This document shows, piece after piece, positions 8,942 through 21,366 of a stretch of DNA of 64,000 bases; positions within the stretch are counted from its first letter, which is position 1, and the number at the start of each line of letters is the position of its first letter. The DNA comes from Isoetes taiwanensis (Eukaryota > Streptophyta > Lycopodiopsida > Isoetales > Isoetaceae), in NCBI GenBank assembly GCA_021234155.1, contig JAJEKV010000006.1:14832902-14896901 (forward strand), given 5' to 3'. The translations under genes were made by a program, and so were the position numbers. The notes below the pieces were generated by a model, which saw only the letters and a list, made by a program, of their open reading frames with translations, did no database searches and had not been told where the DNA came from.

Positions 8942-11082
8942 TTGCCGGAGCCGACGCTATTGAATGACGACGAATTTTCAAAACCCTTTTCTTTCTACGA
9001 AATTTGGACCAGCTCTCTTCTTACGAATCTGGGTTTGGCGCCTCCGGCTTTGCGTTGGTTCAGATTATCACTGGAGCTGTGGAGCTCTTTAGCTGGGCGG
9101 CATCATCATGTCAGCAAGACACCAAGGTAGAAAATACAGAAGCCGCATTGCTGTCTTGAAGATCTGTTTTAAAACTTGAGGATCTTCTTTTCCATGTCCG
9201 CTGTCTTCTTTTACAGGGAGTTAACACAAGGGTTGGGCCATTTCCTACATCTGTGACACGTTTGCTGGATCTCCGGAAGCTGTAAGTTTCTAATGAAGCA
9301 CTAGAAAAAAAAATGTTGGATGCTGGATCTTCTTTTTCATGTCCGTTGTCTTTTTTTACAGGGAGTTAACACAAGGGTTGGGCCATTTCCTACATCTGTG
9401 ACACGTTTGCTGGATCTCCGGAAGCTGTAAGTTTTGAATGAAGCACTCTACCATTCTGTGGCAACAAATGACAAGAAGCATAACGTGAAATGGACTGCAG
9501 GTTTAGATGGATAAAAAGGGATGATTACTCTTCTTTAAGAATCTTGGCATGTTTTTTGTCCAGTTTTCCGTTGAATGATGCAAGCTATTGTTTTTGCAAT
9601 AATAGACATTATAGCATGCATATTGTGTTCAGGGTATACAGGGTGGCTATTTTCTTAAGAGTCCAAATTTCATGGTTTGCCCTTTGAGTTTGTGACATTT
9701 TGGCCACTAGATTCACGGCATTTTTCTCTGCATATTTGGTTTTTATAGCAATCCCATATAGCTTGGACATCACATATCTGACCATAATTAGCCAATAAGT
9801 ACCAGGAATCGTGATGTTACCTTCTTTTTGGCTTTATTTAACAATTGTAGACCAAATTTTTTGGAAGCCAGCACATTTGAACTTATTAAAGAGGTCGGTG
9901 ATGATTGGGGAGTGTGTCATAAGAAATAGCTGATCAGATTGTAGGTCTTAACAGCCCTTTGACTTCTCTTAATTGCAGAGATCAGACCTCCCACTTAACA
10001 ATTCTTCAGCTCTAAATCAATCTCCCCTGCTCCTCTAAAATCGGCCTCTTCCAAACGCAGATATGGACAAATCTATTGATGGAGAAAAACAGTTAAGATC
10101 AATTTTGCCATTTAAGCTTCAAAGTTCTTAGTGTCCGTAGTAAAAACTGAACAAGTGTTCTTAGTGTTCCTTCTGGAGATGTTACACAAGAAATTGATAT
10201 AATCTTGATAGGCTGGGCATAAACGGCAGCTGTGAGATGGCTCCTTTTCTTCGTTAACAGGGCTTCTCTGTATGTCTGACTTCTCATTTTGTCTGAGTTT
10301 CTATTTATGATAAAGTGTCGTATTTCATGGATTCATTTATTCTCTTTGTAGTGGAAGCCATTGCTTATTTCTTTATAGCGAGTCTGTTTACCTGCATAGA
10401 GAAATAGTGCTCTACTCTGTTTCTGCTAATGCTTAAGAATCCATCATAAAGGTGGAGACAATTATCTAAATCTGGTTTTCTGATTTGCACTATCAGGATT
10501 AACTGGAGAAAAGTTCAACTTGAAGACTTGGATGAAGTAGAGGAACAATGTCTTTATGCCATGTCAATCTGTTCAGGTATTTGCTTTTAGGTTTAACATT
10601 ACATTCATGTTAAAGAATGTAACATTGGTTCAATTCCATATTCCATCTCTGTCTATGTACTTTTTTTCTTGCACATCTATACATTTTATATTATAACTAT
10701 AGATGTCTTCTTAAATCGAGGATGCAAGATGTTCTAGCATTGAAATTTGATAGAGGAATTTTGCTTAAAACTGCAGATCTCTGGCATGATAAATATGTAG
10801 ATAAGTGCTCTTCAAAATAAGTCATTCGATGCTGTTGTTCAGAATTCTGAGATTCAGGAGTCTACCGCTAATGAGTTTCCTGCTTTCAGTTTCATCTTTA
10901 TTGCTTTTGAGTTGGCCAAAATAACTATTGGAGCTCATTTTTGTTTCTCTTTTGTAATTTCTTTCATGGTTTGTTTTGTAGGCAGTGAGAACAAAGGCAT
11001 GTCGTCTAATGCTGAAGGTGGATTTGATGCTTCGTTTAAATTTTGTAATCAGTGCAAGAAGCAAAAACTGAAAGTAAAATGA
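8942..11082 (+). pseudogene. Captured multi-exon gene fragment (unrecognised), splice phases consistent
   Basis: Three successive putative exons have AG/GT borders and matching phases. They are 9217-9281 (a second copy lies at 9362-9426), encoding GVNTRVGPFPTSVTRLLDLRK; 10497-10576, encoding INWRKVQLEDLDEVEEQC; and 10982-11082, encoding SENKGMSSNAEGGFD and FCNQCKKQKLKVK then TGA. A leucine codon is split 2+1 at the first junction and a glycine codon 1+2 at the second. Upstream (about 8942-9127) is a possible first exon ending AAG|GTAG, but its frame is interrupted not far upstream. The C-terminal CxxC is the only motif. I do not recognise the parent gene. Its position directly behind the Helitron 5' end fits Helitron gene capture. 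Confidence 0.5.
9180..9449. repeat. Tandem duplication of an exon with its splice sites (145-bp period)
   Basis: The segment starting GGATCTTCTTTT at 9180 repeats at 9325. Each copy contains the polypyrimidine acceptor, the 65-base exon and the GTAAGTTT donor. Differences are few, mainly in the T tract and just after the donor. Confidence 0.85.
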
Positions 11083-12540
11083 GAAAGACAAGCAAGTAGA
11101 TTCCATTGGCTGGATTTCCTTAATGTGGCCGGATTTCAGGTAGAAGGATTGAGCAAATTCCACGTTTTTGTTGTAGGTTTGCTAAAACATTTTATTTCTT
11201 CCAGGAGCAGGAGTTCTGAATTGTTAGATGGAGAGAGCATTCCGTTCTTGAAACAACTTTTCATCTCTGTTTTCTTAGATGTCTACTGTTGGTCATTGTT
11301 TTTTTTCTTTCCTCGGGACTTTTCTGATAAAGAGTTTCTGTAGGTCGCACCTTTTGCATTTCGGTTTTCATTGTTGGGAGTAGGAAGCTTCTAAAGAGCA
11401 GATTGATTCACTAATGTAGACAACACGCTTTGTTCCATGCGTTTAGTGTTGCTTTCCTACAGTATTCAGCAACCGCATTACCTGAGACAGTGAGTATGTC
11501 TACTTGCATTATAGTTGTTGTGTTAACGAGGTATATTACCATTGTTTGTACGTGACTACCAATGCATGCTACTGTTATAAATTTGCAAAGTTGTGTTCTG
11601 AATAAACAAGTCTACTTGCACTTTAATGTGGTGTTAACAAGGTTTGTTGTCATTGTTTGTACATGACTACCAATGCATTTCACGGTTACGAATTTGCAAA
11701 CAATGCCCTGGTTGTGTAATAATCCAATGTTGTTTATACAAATATAGAAACTTCACAATTACTATTATTATGACTTCACAATTCTATGAAATAAAGTGGT
11801 GCCCATCATTATCACACGTACATGTCAGTCTTATTCTATAGGTTGGAGCACTAATCCTTCCTATTATAAGGCAGATACATTTTTCTGCCCGGGGTCTAAT
11901 TTCTTCCTTACAAATTCTAATGGCATGACGCGTTGTGATCAGGCATCGAAAAACTAGGAGTTAGTCTCCTAAATTTCCGGTCACAATTCTTATTTTCTAA
12001 TTTGAATTTTTATTTGCCGGCAAACAAATTGTGGGGTTTCCTTCAAAATCCGGCAAATAATCTTGAGTTTATATTCAAAATTCGGTGGAGCATGGCACTT
12101 AGTGGCAAATTATCTGGTTAGAGCTACCGGGGATTTCAAAGCCTGGCTTGTGATTTGGGCATTTATTGCAGATTATGCATTTATGGCAGGGGATCTGCAT
12201 CGGCATTTATGGGGATACGGGGATCTGGATCTGCCTAGATTTAGGTTTCGTGGCAGCACAGTGTTGGGGAAACTATTTCAAATGAATAGGAAAATTTCCT
12301 ACTACTACTCAAGGGATTCGGAAGTTTTTTGTCTCAACCGGAAGCTCCCTGCAATCCATAATCTAAACCGGAAGGTATGCTTCCAAAAAAAACATATTCA
12401 AGCTTCAAGTAAAACATTTACAACATAAATTCCTTCATGAAAAGATAACTCTATTGAAGTAGATAATTGTAGAAGTTAAAACCAGTTATCTTATAAAATG
12501 CGAATTGAACCATTAGCAAATGAGATTAGCCTACCAACTT
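11083..12540. other. Non-coding sequence inside Helitron A
   Basis: No gene is recognised. The sequence at about 11500-11700 has a loose internal duplication (GTTGTGTTAACGAGG and GTGGTGTTAACAAGG contexts). At 12000-12400 there are several CCGG/CCGGC-centred motifs in AT-rich DNA. The right part probably holds the 3' flank of the hAT element, but no terminal inverted repeat could be fixed. Confidence 0.4.
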
Positions 12541-14798
12541 TTACAATTCTTCAGCCACGTCATCTTCATCATCATCACAAAACAAATTGTCTTCTTCAAA
12601 ACGGTCTTGATCACGAGGACACCCTGTAAAGATATGACGATAATGAACGCTTTCTTTCCATAGTTTTATGCTCGTATTGAAATCAAAGCTTTTCAACTCA
12701 GGCCCTTCTGCAGATATGCGAAGCAAAGCATCCAATCCATCATTTTGTAGCCGATTCCTGAACTTGTTTTTGATAACGTTCATGCGACTAAAACCACGCT
12801 CACATGCTGCGGTACTAGCACATTGAACAAGCCCAATGGTTGCAATTTTTAATAACTCTGGCATTTTATCTTTCCAAGTTTCGCTGCAAGATATCATTCC
12901 CCAAGTGTCCAAGAAATTCATGTCTAACCATTCAGTGCTGGCTTGTCGTTTAAACAACATAAATTCTCTAGACAACTTTTCTGGATCAACAACAGCATGA
13001 AACACTTTCTCACCCACCCTTTTTTGAGCTCCATAGAATTCCTGCAACTTCTTTATCTCATCCAAACCAACTACCTTAATATCCTTTGCTCGATGAGGCA
13101 TATTTAGAGGTGACAATATCCTTAAAGATGCAAGAATTAATTGATCTTCCATTCTTTGTTTCAATGAAGTTATTATGGCTGTGGCAAAAGCTTTTTGAAA
13201 ATCAAGTGCACGTGTTAAATCCTCCCCTTCAATGGATCTTCGAAGCTCTACTGACCTGTACATGTTTCCCTTCACAGACGATCTCAAAGTGGCTAACATA
13301 CCCTTGTCTCCTCCATAATCTGGAATAATGGGATAACCTTTGCTATCTTTTTTCATAAGCATTTAGATCGGGTAAAGCCCTTTGCTTTAGAAAGGATTCC
13401 TCTATCTCCATTATATGAGACCTACATAAGCTTGCCACATTTGTGACATCCACAAAATTTCTTTGAAATTCAATGCTCAAATCAGACATGATCTTCAATA
13501 TGTCAGCTAGAAAGTGAAGAGCGTAGACAATATCAAAGCAAAGCATACTCCAATAGAGATCCTTACCATCGGCGTGTGTTCGTAGGAATTCCATCAATGA
13601 TTCAAACACCTCACAAACTCTTTCGATTGCATGGTGCCTGCTTAGCCATCGTGTTTTAACAATACCCAAAATTCTTAAATGTGAGCAATCAAGTACCTCT
13701 TGCACTTTCTGAAACTCCACTTGCCGTTTTGAACTCCGAAAAAGAAACTTGCAACTCTTGTTACAATATCATCCATTTGTTTGCAAATGGGTTTCAATCT
13801 TTGGATTTTTACACGCTTCCTCCACGATAAGTTTGTGCGATGTGCACAACAATGCAAGCTTGTCATGTATGGATTGAGGTTCTTCAATCTTGTAGCCACT
13901 CCAGTTTGGGAGCCAACCATAACGGACGCACCATCGCTTCCAAATCCCATCGGTTTATGGGATGTCAAGATGCCAATCATCAAGTAATTTCAAGATAGTT
14001 TGCATGATAGTCTCGATGTCCCATCACTTACGGGAAGAATGCCCAAGAACTTTGTGTGCACCTTTCTTCTTTCTAGGAAAGTAACATACAAAATCAGATT
14101 TTTAGTGACACTAACATCCGTGGGATTCATCCACCATGAGACCAAACCACGAGCTTTGTCTAATCCTCTCAAACATTTGAGCTTGCAATGCTTTATTGAT
14201 ATGAAATATGAATGAAGCACATGCTTTATTATCATTGTATTAGGTGTAAATCTGTCACTCCACATTCACGTAACGCATCCAATAAGCTTGCTAATTTCCT
14301 AAATGCTAAATCTTCCTTGGCAATCCAATAGGCACATTTGAACAATTTCTCAACTGATGCATCTATAGATACCTTCTTCTTCTTCGCCAATTTTGCAAAG
14401 CCATCTTTATCACGCTCTTGCAACAAGATCGCATCTCTATGGGCCCTCGAACTTGCATGATCATCTAATGCCGATGTCTTGAAATTTTTTGCTCCTGTTG
14501 TTGCAAAAATTGATTTGCAATGTGGGTCTTTCCTACATACTTTGCACCACATAACTCCTCTTTCTTTGTCCACCTCCAACCATTTATTTTTTTCACACCA
14601 TTCCTCTTGGTACTTCTCCATTGCCTTTGATACTCTGCCAAGCTCAACAGCCATTTGCTCCCCATGTTCCCGAACTTCATCATTCAGATTAACATCTTCA
14701 GCTTGTATACTAGGTGGGGCTTCCTTTTGGAAACATGGCATGCTAAAAAGAGTAGCTTGCTTCTCTTTCCTCTTGTTTATTCTGTTCTCACCAGCCAT
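12541..14798 (-). pseudogene. hAT-family transposase, broken by frameshifts
   Basis: Reading the minus strand from a likely start (MAGENRINKRKEKQATL) at 14798, the N-terminus has a TTF/BED-like zinc finger: WCKVC, then FKTSALDDHASSRAH. The RNase-H-like core follows with GFGSDGASVMVGSQTGVATR and LHCCAHRTNLS (about 13830-13945), then KTRWLSRHHAIERVCEVFE (about 13620-13660). The C-terminal hAT dimerisation domain, ACERGFSRMNVIKNKFRNR, is at about 12750-12810. These features match ZNF862-like hAT transposases of about 700-750 aa. The frame changes at least three or four times (near 14250, 13985, 13715 and 13355), so it is dead. It is nested inside Helitron A. Confidence 0.85.
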
Positions 14799-15589
14799 GT
14801 CACTATTTATACCTTGAATAAAAATCCAAACAAAGAGAAAATTATGAGCCACAAAGTACAAACAAAAATAGCAAAAAGAACATTCTGATTTTAAAGTAGA
14901 AACACTCGTGATTTGCTACATATATAACAATGACATACTCATTTGATTTTTCCATATCTAATATAATAATGTATAAGAGTGGCACCATCATGACAATGAC
15001 ATCTATAGCTTCATACATTAAAAAATAGTTAAATCTATATGCATGCATGACAGTCACATGATATATTTTAGTATTATATGTTTATAGATAGTGAAAGCTA
15101 TGGCCTGACAATGACATAAAGGGTAAAATGCAAGCCTTGAAGTTTTAAGAAGAAGAGGCATACCTTATTTATCCTACGTTGACGCTTTGCCCACGAAAAA
15201 CAGTTTGACAACCTCGTACAAAAGAGGCCCTGCTACAACAGGGGCCCCGCACTTGTATATTTTCTTACATCAAGCTCTTATTTTTTTGTCTTACATCAAG
15301 CTCTAGAGGAGTTCTTGTAGATCGATGGAGTTGGGCTTGGAGTGGGGCAGCGGTAGCTCTACGGCATTTACAATGAAAAAGAAAGATTCAAGACTCCACT
15401 ATTTTCCCCCCTCATTCCTGCGGGGAAAAATTGGGTCATAAGTGCCGTTTTTTGTTTTGTGAGGCGGGACAATCCCGTTTTGTTAATTTTTTGTGTCAGG
15501 AGTGAATCCGACAAGCTGCCAGCTCGGACGGACTTTTTCTAAATCTGGACGGCACGATAAGGGTCTCCCGGGGAACTTCCCCAACACGC

Positions 15590-16277
15590 AGCCAGATTGC
15601 TATGGCGGAGCAGAGCAAACCTGCAAAAATTATTGGGTCAAAATCTATGCTCCGCCGTTTCGATCCATCGGGATCCCTCCATGCTTCCCGAAGGCAGCAA
15701 TCCGGCGGAGAATATGTTTTTTGATTGCTCCCTTCAGCTTCCCAGCCAGTGCTCCGGCCAGGATCACGACCGGATTTCTCAGCTCAAGATCTGGCTCCGC
15801 AATCCCGACGGTAGCTTCGATGGCAAATACGCCGGAAATGGTTCCATGAAGAATGATCTCAGTGCTCTTGCGAATTTGCAGTCCTTGACCCTTTCCATGA
15901 GCACTGCAGCGGCACCCCAGGTGCTCAGTATCGAAAACTCCTCTTCTGCTGCAGAACCCAAAACGCGATCAGCTGGTAAATCCGGTGGCAAAGAACCATC
16001 TCCTCGGAAATCCCTTGATACCTTCGGACAACGGACTTCAATCTACCGTGGTGTTACTAAGTACTTTTCTCTGATTTTTCTTATCAGGGATTTTTTTTTT
16101 TTTCGGAATTCGTTAGTTTTCCTCCCATCCTATTCATACTTTCCCTGCCCCCTCTGATCCTCCCAGTTTTCTTAGATCTGCTTAGGGATTTTGAATCTTA
16201 TTTTAGGCATCGTTGGACCGGTCGATAGGAGGCCCATCTTTGGGATAACAGTTGCAGAAAGGAAGGACAGACCAGAG
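15590..16277 (+). pseudogene. AP2/ERF fragment of the AINTEGUMENTA/PLETHORA class (captured, with stop)
   Basis: Exon 1 is open from about 15597 to 16060 and contains LANLQSLTLSMST, then GGKEPSPRKSLDTFGQ and RTSIYRGVTK. The GT donor is at 16061 and the TTTTAG acceptor ends at 16206. Exon 2 (16207-16277) reads HRWTGR, a stop, EAHLWDNSCRKEGQTR, with a GT donor at 16278. The order LQSLTLSM, basic linker, then first AP2 repeat is specific to euANT proteins (ANT, PLT/BBM, AIL), which are DNA-binding regulators of meristem growth. The usual tyrosine of GRYEAHLWDNSC is a TAG stop (16226-16228). Later mini-exons, the second AP2 repeat and the C-terminus are absent. This is a captured, dead gene fragment in Helitron A; both introns ends look normal. 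Confidence 0.85.
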
Positions 16278-18939
16278 GTATTTTCCTTTGCATTCCATGA
16301 TTAGTTTAGATGTAGCCCAACCCTCTTCTTTGAAAGTAAAAATATGGTAAGTGTTGTTTAATCTTCTTACAGAAAGGCTATGGCGGAACAGGTTAAGAAC
16401 CTCGGACTTTCTATTTGAAGGTATGATAAATGTTAATGCACCATTCCGGCTCTCAAGCGCCAGAGCCGAGCTTGCATTCTCTGCATTGCGGAAGAAAAGG
16501 ATGCGTCAGATTTTCTCAAGGAGCTCAGTTGCAGCTATAGCGCCTGGTGTACTGTAGAGCAACGAGAGATCTGTGGCCTGCCCATATTTTGTACTTCAAA
16601 CTATCATTAGTCCTCTATTTTGGCAAAAAGGATTGTTGCAATCTTTCCTGCACTGATGTTGTGCACCAAAGTTCGCACCAAATCTGTTGGGCTGTCGCCC
16701 AAGCATATTTCTAGCTCTGTTTTGAAAGCCCGCAGAAGGATTAAGGCTGCTAGGCTCCTGCCCAGGCATGCTACTAAAATACCTGCCCAAATCCGTCATT
16801 TGCAAGTCCAAAGAGGGCCTTTCACTGCAAACGACATTCTAGAAATGATCGTGGAGAAATTTTGAAGTCAGGCTTTAGAGACACAGGCCTAATCAGTCGG
16901 TTAGCAATTTCTTTTATTGCTTCTGTTTGGTTTTCTACCAGTTGATGCGATTATAGTCTTTGCATGTAATATTTGCAGATTCTCAAGCTGTCAGGCTTGA
17001 ATCTCATCGATTGGGTGTAAATTTTATTCCTTGCAAATCATGAAGCTAGGGCCTATTGTTGAACGTGGCAGTAAATCTGCTAAGATGCTAGTGGGTTGTT
17101 TTGTTGGTTTTGGCCGTTTTGCAAGTTATAGGTGCTCTTTTGACTGCCAGCTAATTGTTTGTTGAACCATCATAGGCTCTTCTTGTGCATTAGCTTTGTC
17201 TACTTGGTCGATTTTTGCAGGGCAGAACTGTATAGCTGCGGAATGTCCAGGTTTTAAACAGTCATGTCCCTAGACATCATGTTTTATTTAGAATTGTCTG
17301 ATGAGTCTAGCATTTCCAATTGCAGCATATGTTGTGATGGCCAAACAGCAGAAAACGGTTATCCAATTGTTATTTCAAATTGTAAGCTACCTCATGGTGT
17401 AGAAATAAGTCTGAAATTAATTATGATCTTATAACTAAGCTTATGTGTTGGTCATATAAGCAAGCTTTTAAAGCCTAAGGGAGTAAAAGAAAAATTTATT
17501 TTGTGGAGCTAGCTGCAAGCCCTTTACAAGAGGAAATTGCTGCATTGTTTGGACAGTGTGGCACGTTTCACTATGGTTCAGCTCTCGATTTTATAGATAT
17601 GCTGTTAAGAGTTGATGCCCTAGCTTGTGCAATTGCAACCACATTTCTATTGCTTATGCAAATTGAACTGGTACTAAGCTTGGTTTTTGGGAAAATGGAG
17701 ATGAACAGGATTTCATTCTGGGAAAATTTGATTTGCTTGGCATTAACTAACTCGTTTCTTATTTATGAGGCCTGTTGCATTACTTGAAGAAGATGTTCGA
17801 TGCATTTACATATTGCCTACCATGAAGGTTCTGCAAGGTAGACTGTATCTTTGTGTGTTTTTAGGGCCAGTAGTTTTGCTTATAGAAAAGGATTTGTTTT
17901 TTAAGTTGTGCCATATTTTTTAGTGTAGGAGTTGAAGAAGTTGACAAATGGACCAGATTAAAGAATTGGTCTTTCTACAATAGGGCAAGGTCAGTTTTGG
18001 CTGAATAGATCGTCTTTGTTATCTATACCTTCAATATGTGTTGTTGAGGAGTCATGTATTGAACCCATGTTGAACACGTCCCATATGAGATGTCAAGCTA
18101 TTTGCTATTTGGTGTTCTGAAATAGGCTTATATTAGGCAGACCCATTCATCCAGGAAAAGCCTGTTGGACACAACCATTGTGAATAGTTAAATGGCTAAG
18201 TGATGTGGTTTCTATTCTATAGCAGGGCAGATGTAAGAAAATGCTTTTGGCCATCCTAACCGTTGAGGAAAGGAATGAGAAATTTTTGAAAGTGATAACT
18301 ATGTATTTCAGACATGAAAGTACAGAAGATTTGTGTCTTCATGATTTTATGTGTCATTGCTTACTGTTGCAGTCTTTGATGCTAATATAACACTGTTCGG
18401 CTTGTTGCAAGAACTCAAAGTCTACACTGGCTTATTCTGTTCTTACCTTTTAAGTTCTCATAGTTTTTATTCTCAAATCGGATTCTACATTCATGTCTGG
18501 CAACAACAGCTTAAAGTATGAAAATAGGCCGGCTTTTATGATGATTTTATTAGATGTCGATTTTTTCTACCCGAATCTGTGCAATTTAAGTTCATGGCAA
18601 TATCTCCACCTAGAAATTTCTACCCGAATCTGTGCAATTTATGTTCACAAACCATGAGATGGCACCTGACGTAGGTCCTTAAAGCACCTCTGCCCCTAGG
18701 GTGTGGCATTGCACCTCTATTTCGTGAATTTGATAATACATTAGGTGAACTGATCAATTTAAGAGATGCACAGTTACTATAATATGTTGCTTTCATAATA
18801 TTTTACAATTTCAAGGAATTGGTTGTTTTTGCGGCATAATTTTATGTTGGAGACCAATACATGGTGGGATTTACATCTTCTAGCTTTCTAGCATCGCGTA
18901 TTGTAGGCTGCAGAAGAACTTATCGCGGTTTCTAGGTTA
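16278..18939. other. Helitron A interior, no recognised gene
   Basis: Short frames such as 16351-16557, 16620-16865 and 17503-17787 show no family motif. The stretch 16375-16900 is less AT-rich than its surroundings and may be further captured exonic DNA, since TTCTTACAG at about 16365-16373 could be an acceptor. The parent cannot be named. A 53-bp spaced duplication (TTCTACCCGAATCTGTGCAA) lies at 18565 and 18618. Confidence 0.4.
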
Positions 18940-18972
18940 CAAGAAACTTATCGCGGCGGCCCGATGTTTCTC
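18940..18972 (-). mobile_element. 3' terminus of a B-family Helitron (D), minus strand, half hairpin lost
   Basis: On the minus strand the text is GGGCCGCCGCG, ATAAG, TTTCTTG, then T. It matches the 3' end of Helitrons B and C base for base except for one substitution and the loss of one hairpin arm. The element must extend to the right of 18940; its 5' TC end was not identified. A further degraded echo (AACTTATCGCGG) lies at 18918-18929. Confidence 0.55.
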
Positions 18973-19285
18973 AACCCGAGCAATTGCGCCATCCTACTCA
19001 AATTTCAGATGCGCACATGAATGCTTTTGATTGCTGCCGGTAAACCCATCGCCCACATCATAAAAGGGGTTGAGCTTTAGCTTAACTCAGACACAGACAC
19101 AAAGCATGACTTTTGTGAGCCAATTCATCGGATGCAGACTCCTTTGTATAGCATTTGTTTTGCAAAAGGTCGGTGAAATTTGGCTAGATGTATTCTTGCT
19201 TTTTACTGTGCTTCTTGCAGAATCTCCGTGCCCACCAGCAAGGTAACGACATAAGGTCGAAATCCATCTTCTGACAGAGCACAGC

Positions 19286-19352
19286 TTTGGATTAAATCCT
19301 GGTTATTCAGATAAGAATTTTGGATTAAATCCTGGTTATTCGGATAAGAATT
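19286..19352. repeat. Tandem duplication, 2 x about 34 bp
   Basis: TTTGGATTAAATCCTGGTT is repeated head to tail with one difference (TTCAG/TTCGG). Confidence 0.8.
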
Positions 19353-19626
19353 CTAGCTACGGTAATTGAAGCCCTGGTGCAGGCCATGCATTTTTGAAAG
19401 TGGCCCTAATAATCCGATTCAAGCAAGTTATTGAAGCCTCAGACATCGAATTCGTAAAATCTCAAATAAACTTCTAGCAACAAAATATAATTCAAGGCTA
19501 CCCAGATTTAACAGAAGGAAAATTAAACTTTATGGAAGTGGCGTAAACCTGATGGACTGCTTTCTAAGCAACAGATCCAGAGGATAATTCATACTTTAGT
19601 ATCACGTGCTGTGTCCCGCTTCTGTT

Positions 19627-19814
19627 TGCTAGTGAGGAAAAATTCTTAGTTGCTGACCAAATTCAATCTCCTTTTTCTAAATCGTGCCCATTTACAGGCT
19701 CTTCAAGCCCATTTATGGGCTGCTAGTGAGGAAAAATTCTTAGTTGCTGACCAAATTCAATCTCCCTTTTCTAAATCGTGCCCATTTACAGGCTCTTCAA
19801 GCCCATTTATAGGT
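19627..19814. repeat. Tandem duplication, 2 x 94 bp
   Basis: The unit begins TGCTAGTGAGGAAAAATTC at 19627 and again at 19721. The copies are nearly identical, so the duplication is recent. Confidence 0.85.
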
Positions 19815-21224
19815 TGTGTAGAATTGGCAGAAAATTTTTTCAGCTCTTTGCAACAATAGATTTATTCAAAATCTAAATCTCTGACACAGAACACTAAATC
19901 AGTGACCCAAACATGAGTCTCTGCACCAATAGCTGTGAGGCATCATTGATTGTGGCGTTTGTTCCATTCTGGCGTTTTTAAATCTGATTTGCTCTTTTGA
20001 TTGGGCATAGCAGGGAATTTTCTAGAATGCAAACGTCACATGCTAGGCGTCAGTCCATTTATTCCGGCAGCATGATTTAGAATTGCTATGTTCGTTCTAG
20101 AATAGTCTATCCATGCCATCAATGGAGTTCCATCTTATTAGGCCCAATTTCGAATGGCAGAGGCACAGGATTTGGGATACGAAACTCTTCTGCCATATCT
20201 GGGCCTTCAAGGGCCTTCAAGATATCTGCATCTTTGCCAAATTTGCAACACAGCGTGCAGCTCCACCCATCAATTTAAGGCTGAAACTGACTACTTCTTC
20301 AATTAGAGTCCATTTTCTTGACCTATTTCTTATTTTCTAAGTGTTTTGTTGAAGCTTGAAGCAGAAGCCCATCGCCATAGCCAGACCCAACACTGCCGAA
20401 AACCAAGAAGGCCTCATCTCCAAACAGAAATTAACCCAAAACAGAGTCAGATATGTAATAGAAATCCCAGTTCACAAAATAAATTTAGCATGCTCGAATG
20501 ATTCTTGCCGCAACAAAGCATGCCAACGTGAAGATTTCTTGCCTTTGACCTTGCGCATCACCTCTAATGACATGCCAAATAGACAGTTGAATTTACCTTT
20601 CACTGTTGTGAAACTTTCACCGTTATGAAACTTATTGATTGGACGTAGGATTTTTATCATAACTTTCAAATGCAAGCTCTATTTTTGCAGCAACAGTATC
20701 CATTGAAAAGATCAAGGAAACACCTAAGAATATTGCTAGGCACACAATTTTCAGATTCCTACTATAAATGACTCAAATGTGGCAAAATGCATTTGCTGTT
20801 CTAACTTCACAGCAGCATAGAAAGAGGGCCATAACTTCTGCAAGAAAACTCTGTTTCTCAAGCATGAGCATGCATTGGAAAGCTCAAAGCATAATTTATA
20901 AAAGTTCCTAGGTACATATTTTTCAAATTCATTATGTAAACATGTCAAATAAACCAGAATTTTTCTAAATCCAAAGCCTTCTTTATTAGGAATGTTGCGC
21001 ATACTCAGCAAAAAAAATGACTCATTGTAGCTTAAATTGGAACTCCAAGCACAGAGGAAAACTTCCAGGCCTGAGATTTGCTTGGCTTTGGCCTTGTCCA
21101 TCACCTCTAGCCCGACTGAAGAAAAAAGGAACCCTAGTACATGTGCTGCAGGATTGAACTGTTCTTTGCAAAAAAGAAGACTTGATTTTTGCCAAATCAG
21201 TGTCTACAAACTCAACATGGTCAT

Positions 21225-21366
21225 ACCTCGTAATGTTGGTCTCTAAGCTTGTAATGTTGATCTCTGAATTTGCTATGTTGATCTCTGACTTGTAATTGTG
21301 CAGTGGCACATGACTTCGTACATATTTCCAGGCTCCCACATGACTTCGTACATATTTCCAGGCTCC
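21225..21366. repeat. Short tandem repeats: three about 25-bp units, then 2 x 30 bp
   Basis: At 21230-21300, the text TGTTGATCTCTGA and variants recur three times. At 21307 and 21337 a 30-bp unit, CACATGACTTCGTACATATT and following, is perfectly duplicated. Confidence 0.75.

Noticed and set aside
15180-15260. Right terminal inverted repeat of the hAT element at AGGCCCTG (about 15224)
   Set aside because: No partner CAGGG end with the same 8-bp flank could be found on the left side, so the hAT borders stay undefined.
16351-16865. Downstream AP2/ANT exons after 16277
   Set aside because: A few codons (KGYGG) vaguely recall the KGRQVYLGGY region, but the reading stops at once and no second AP2 repeat appears.
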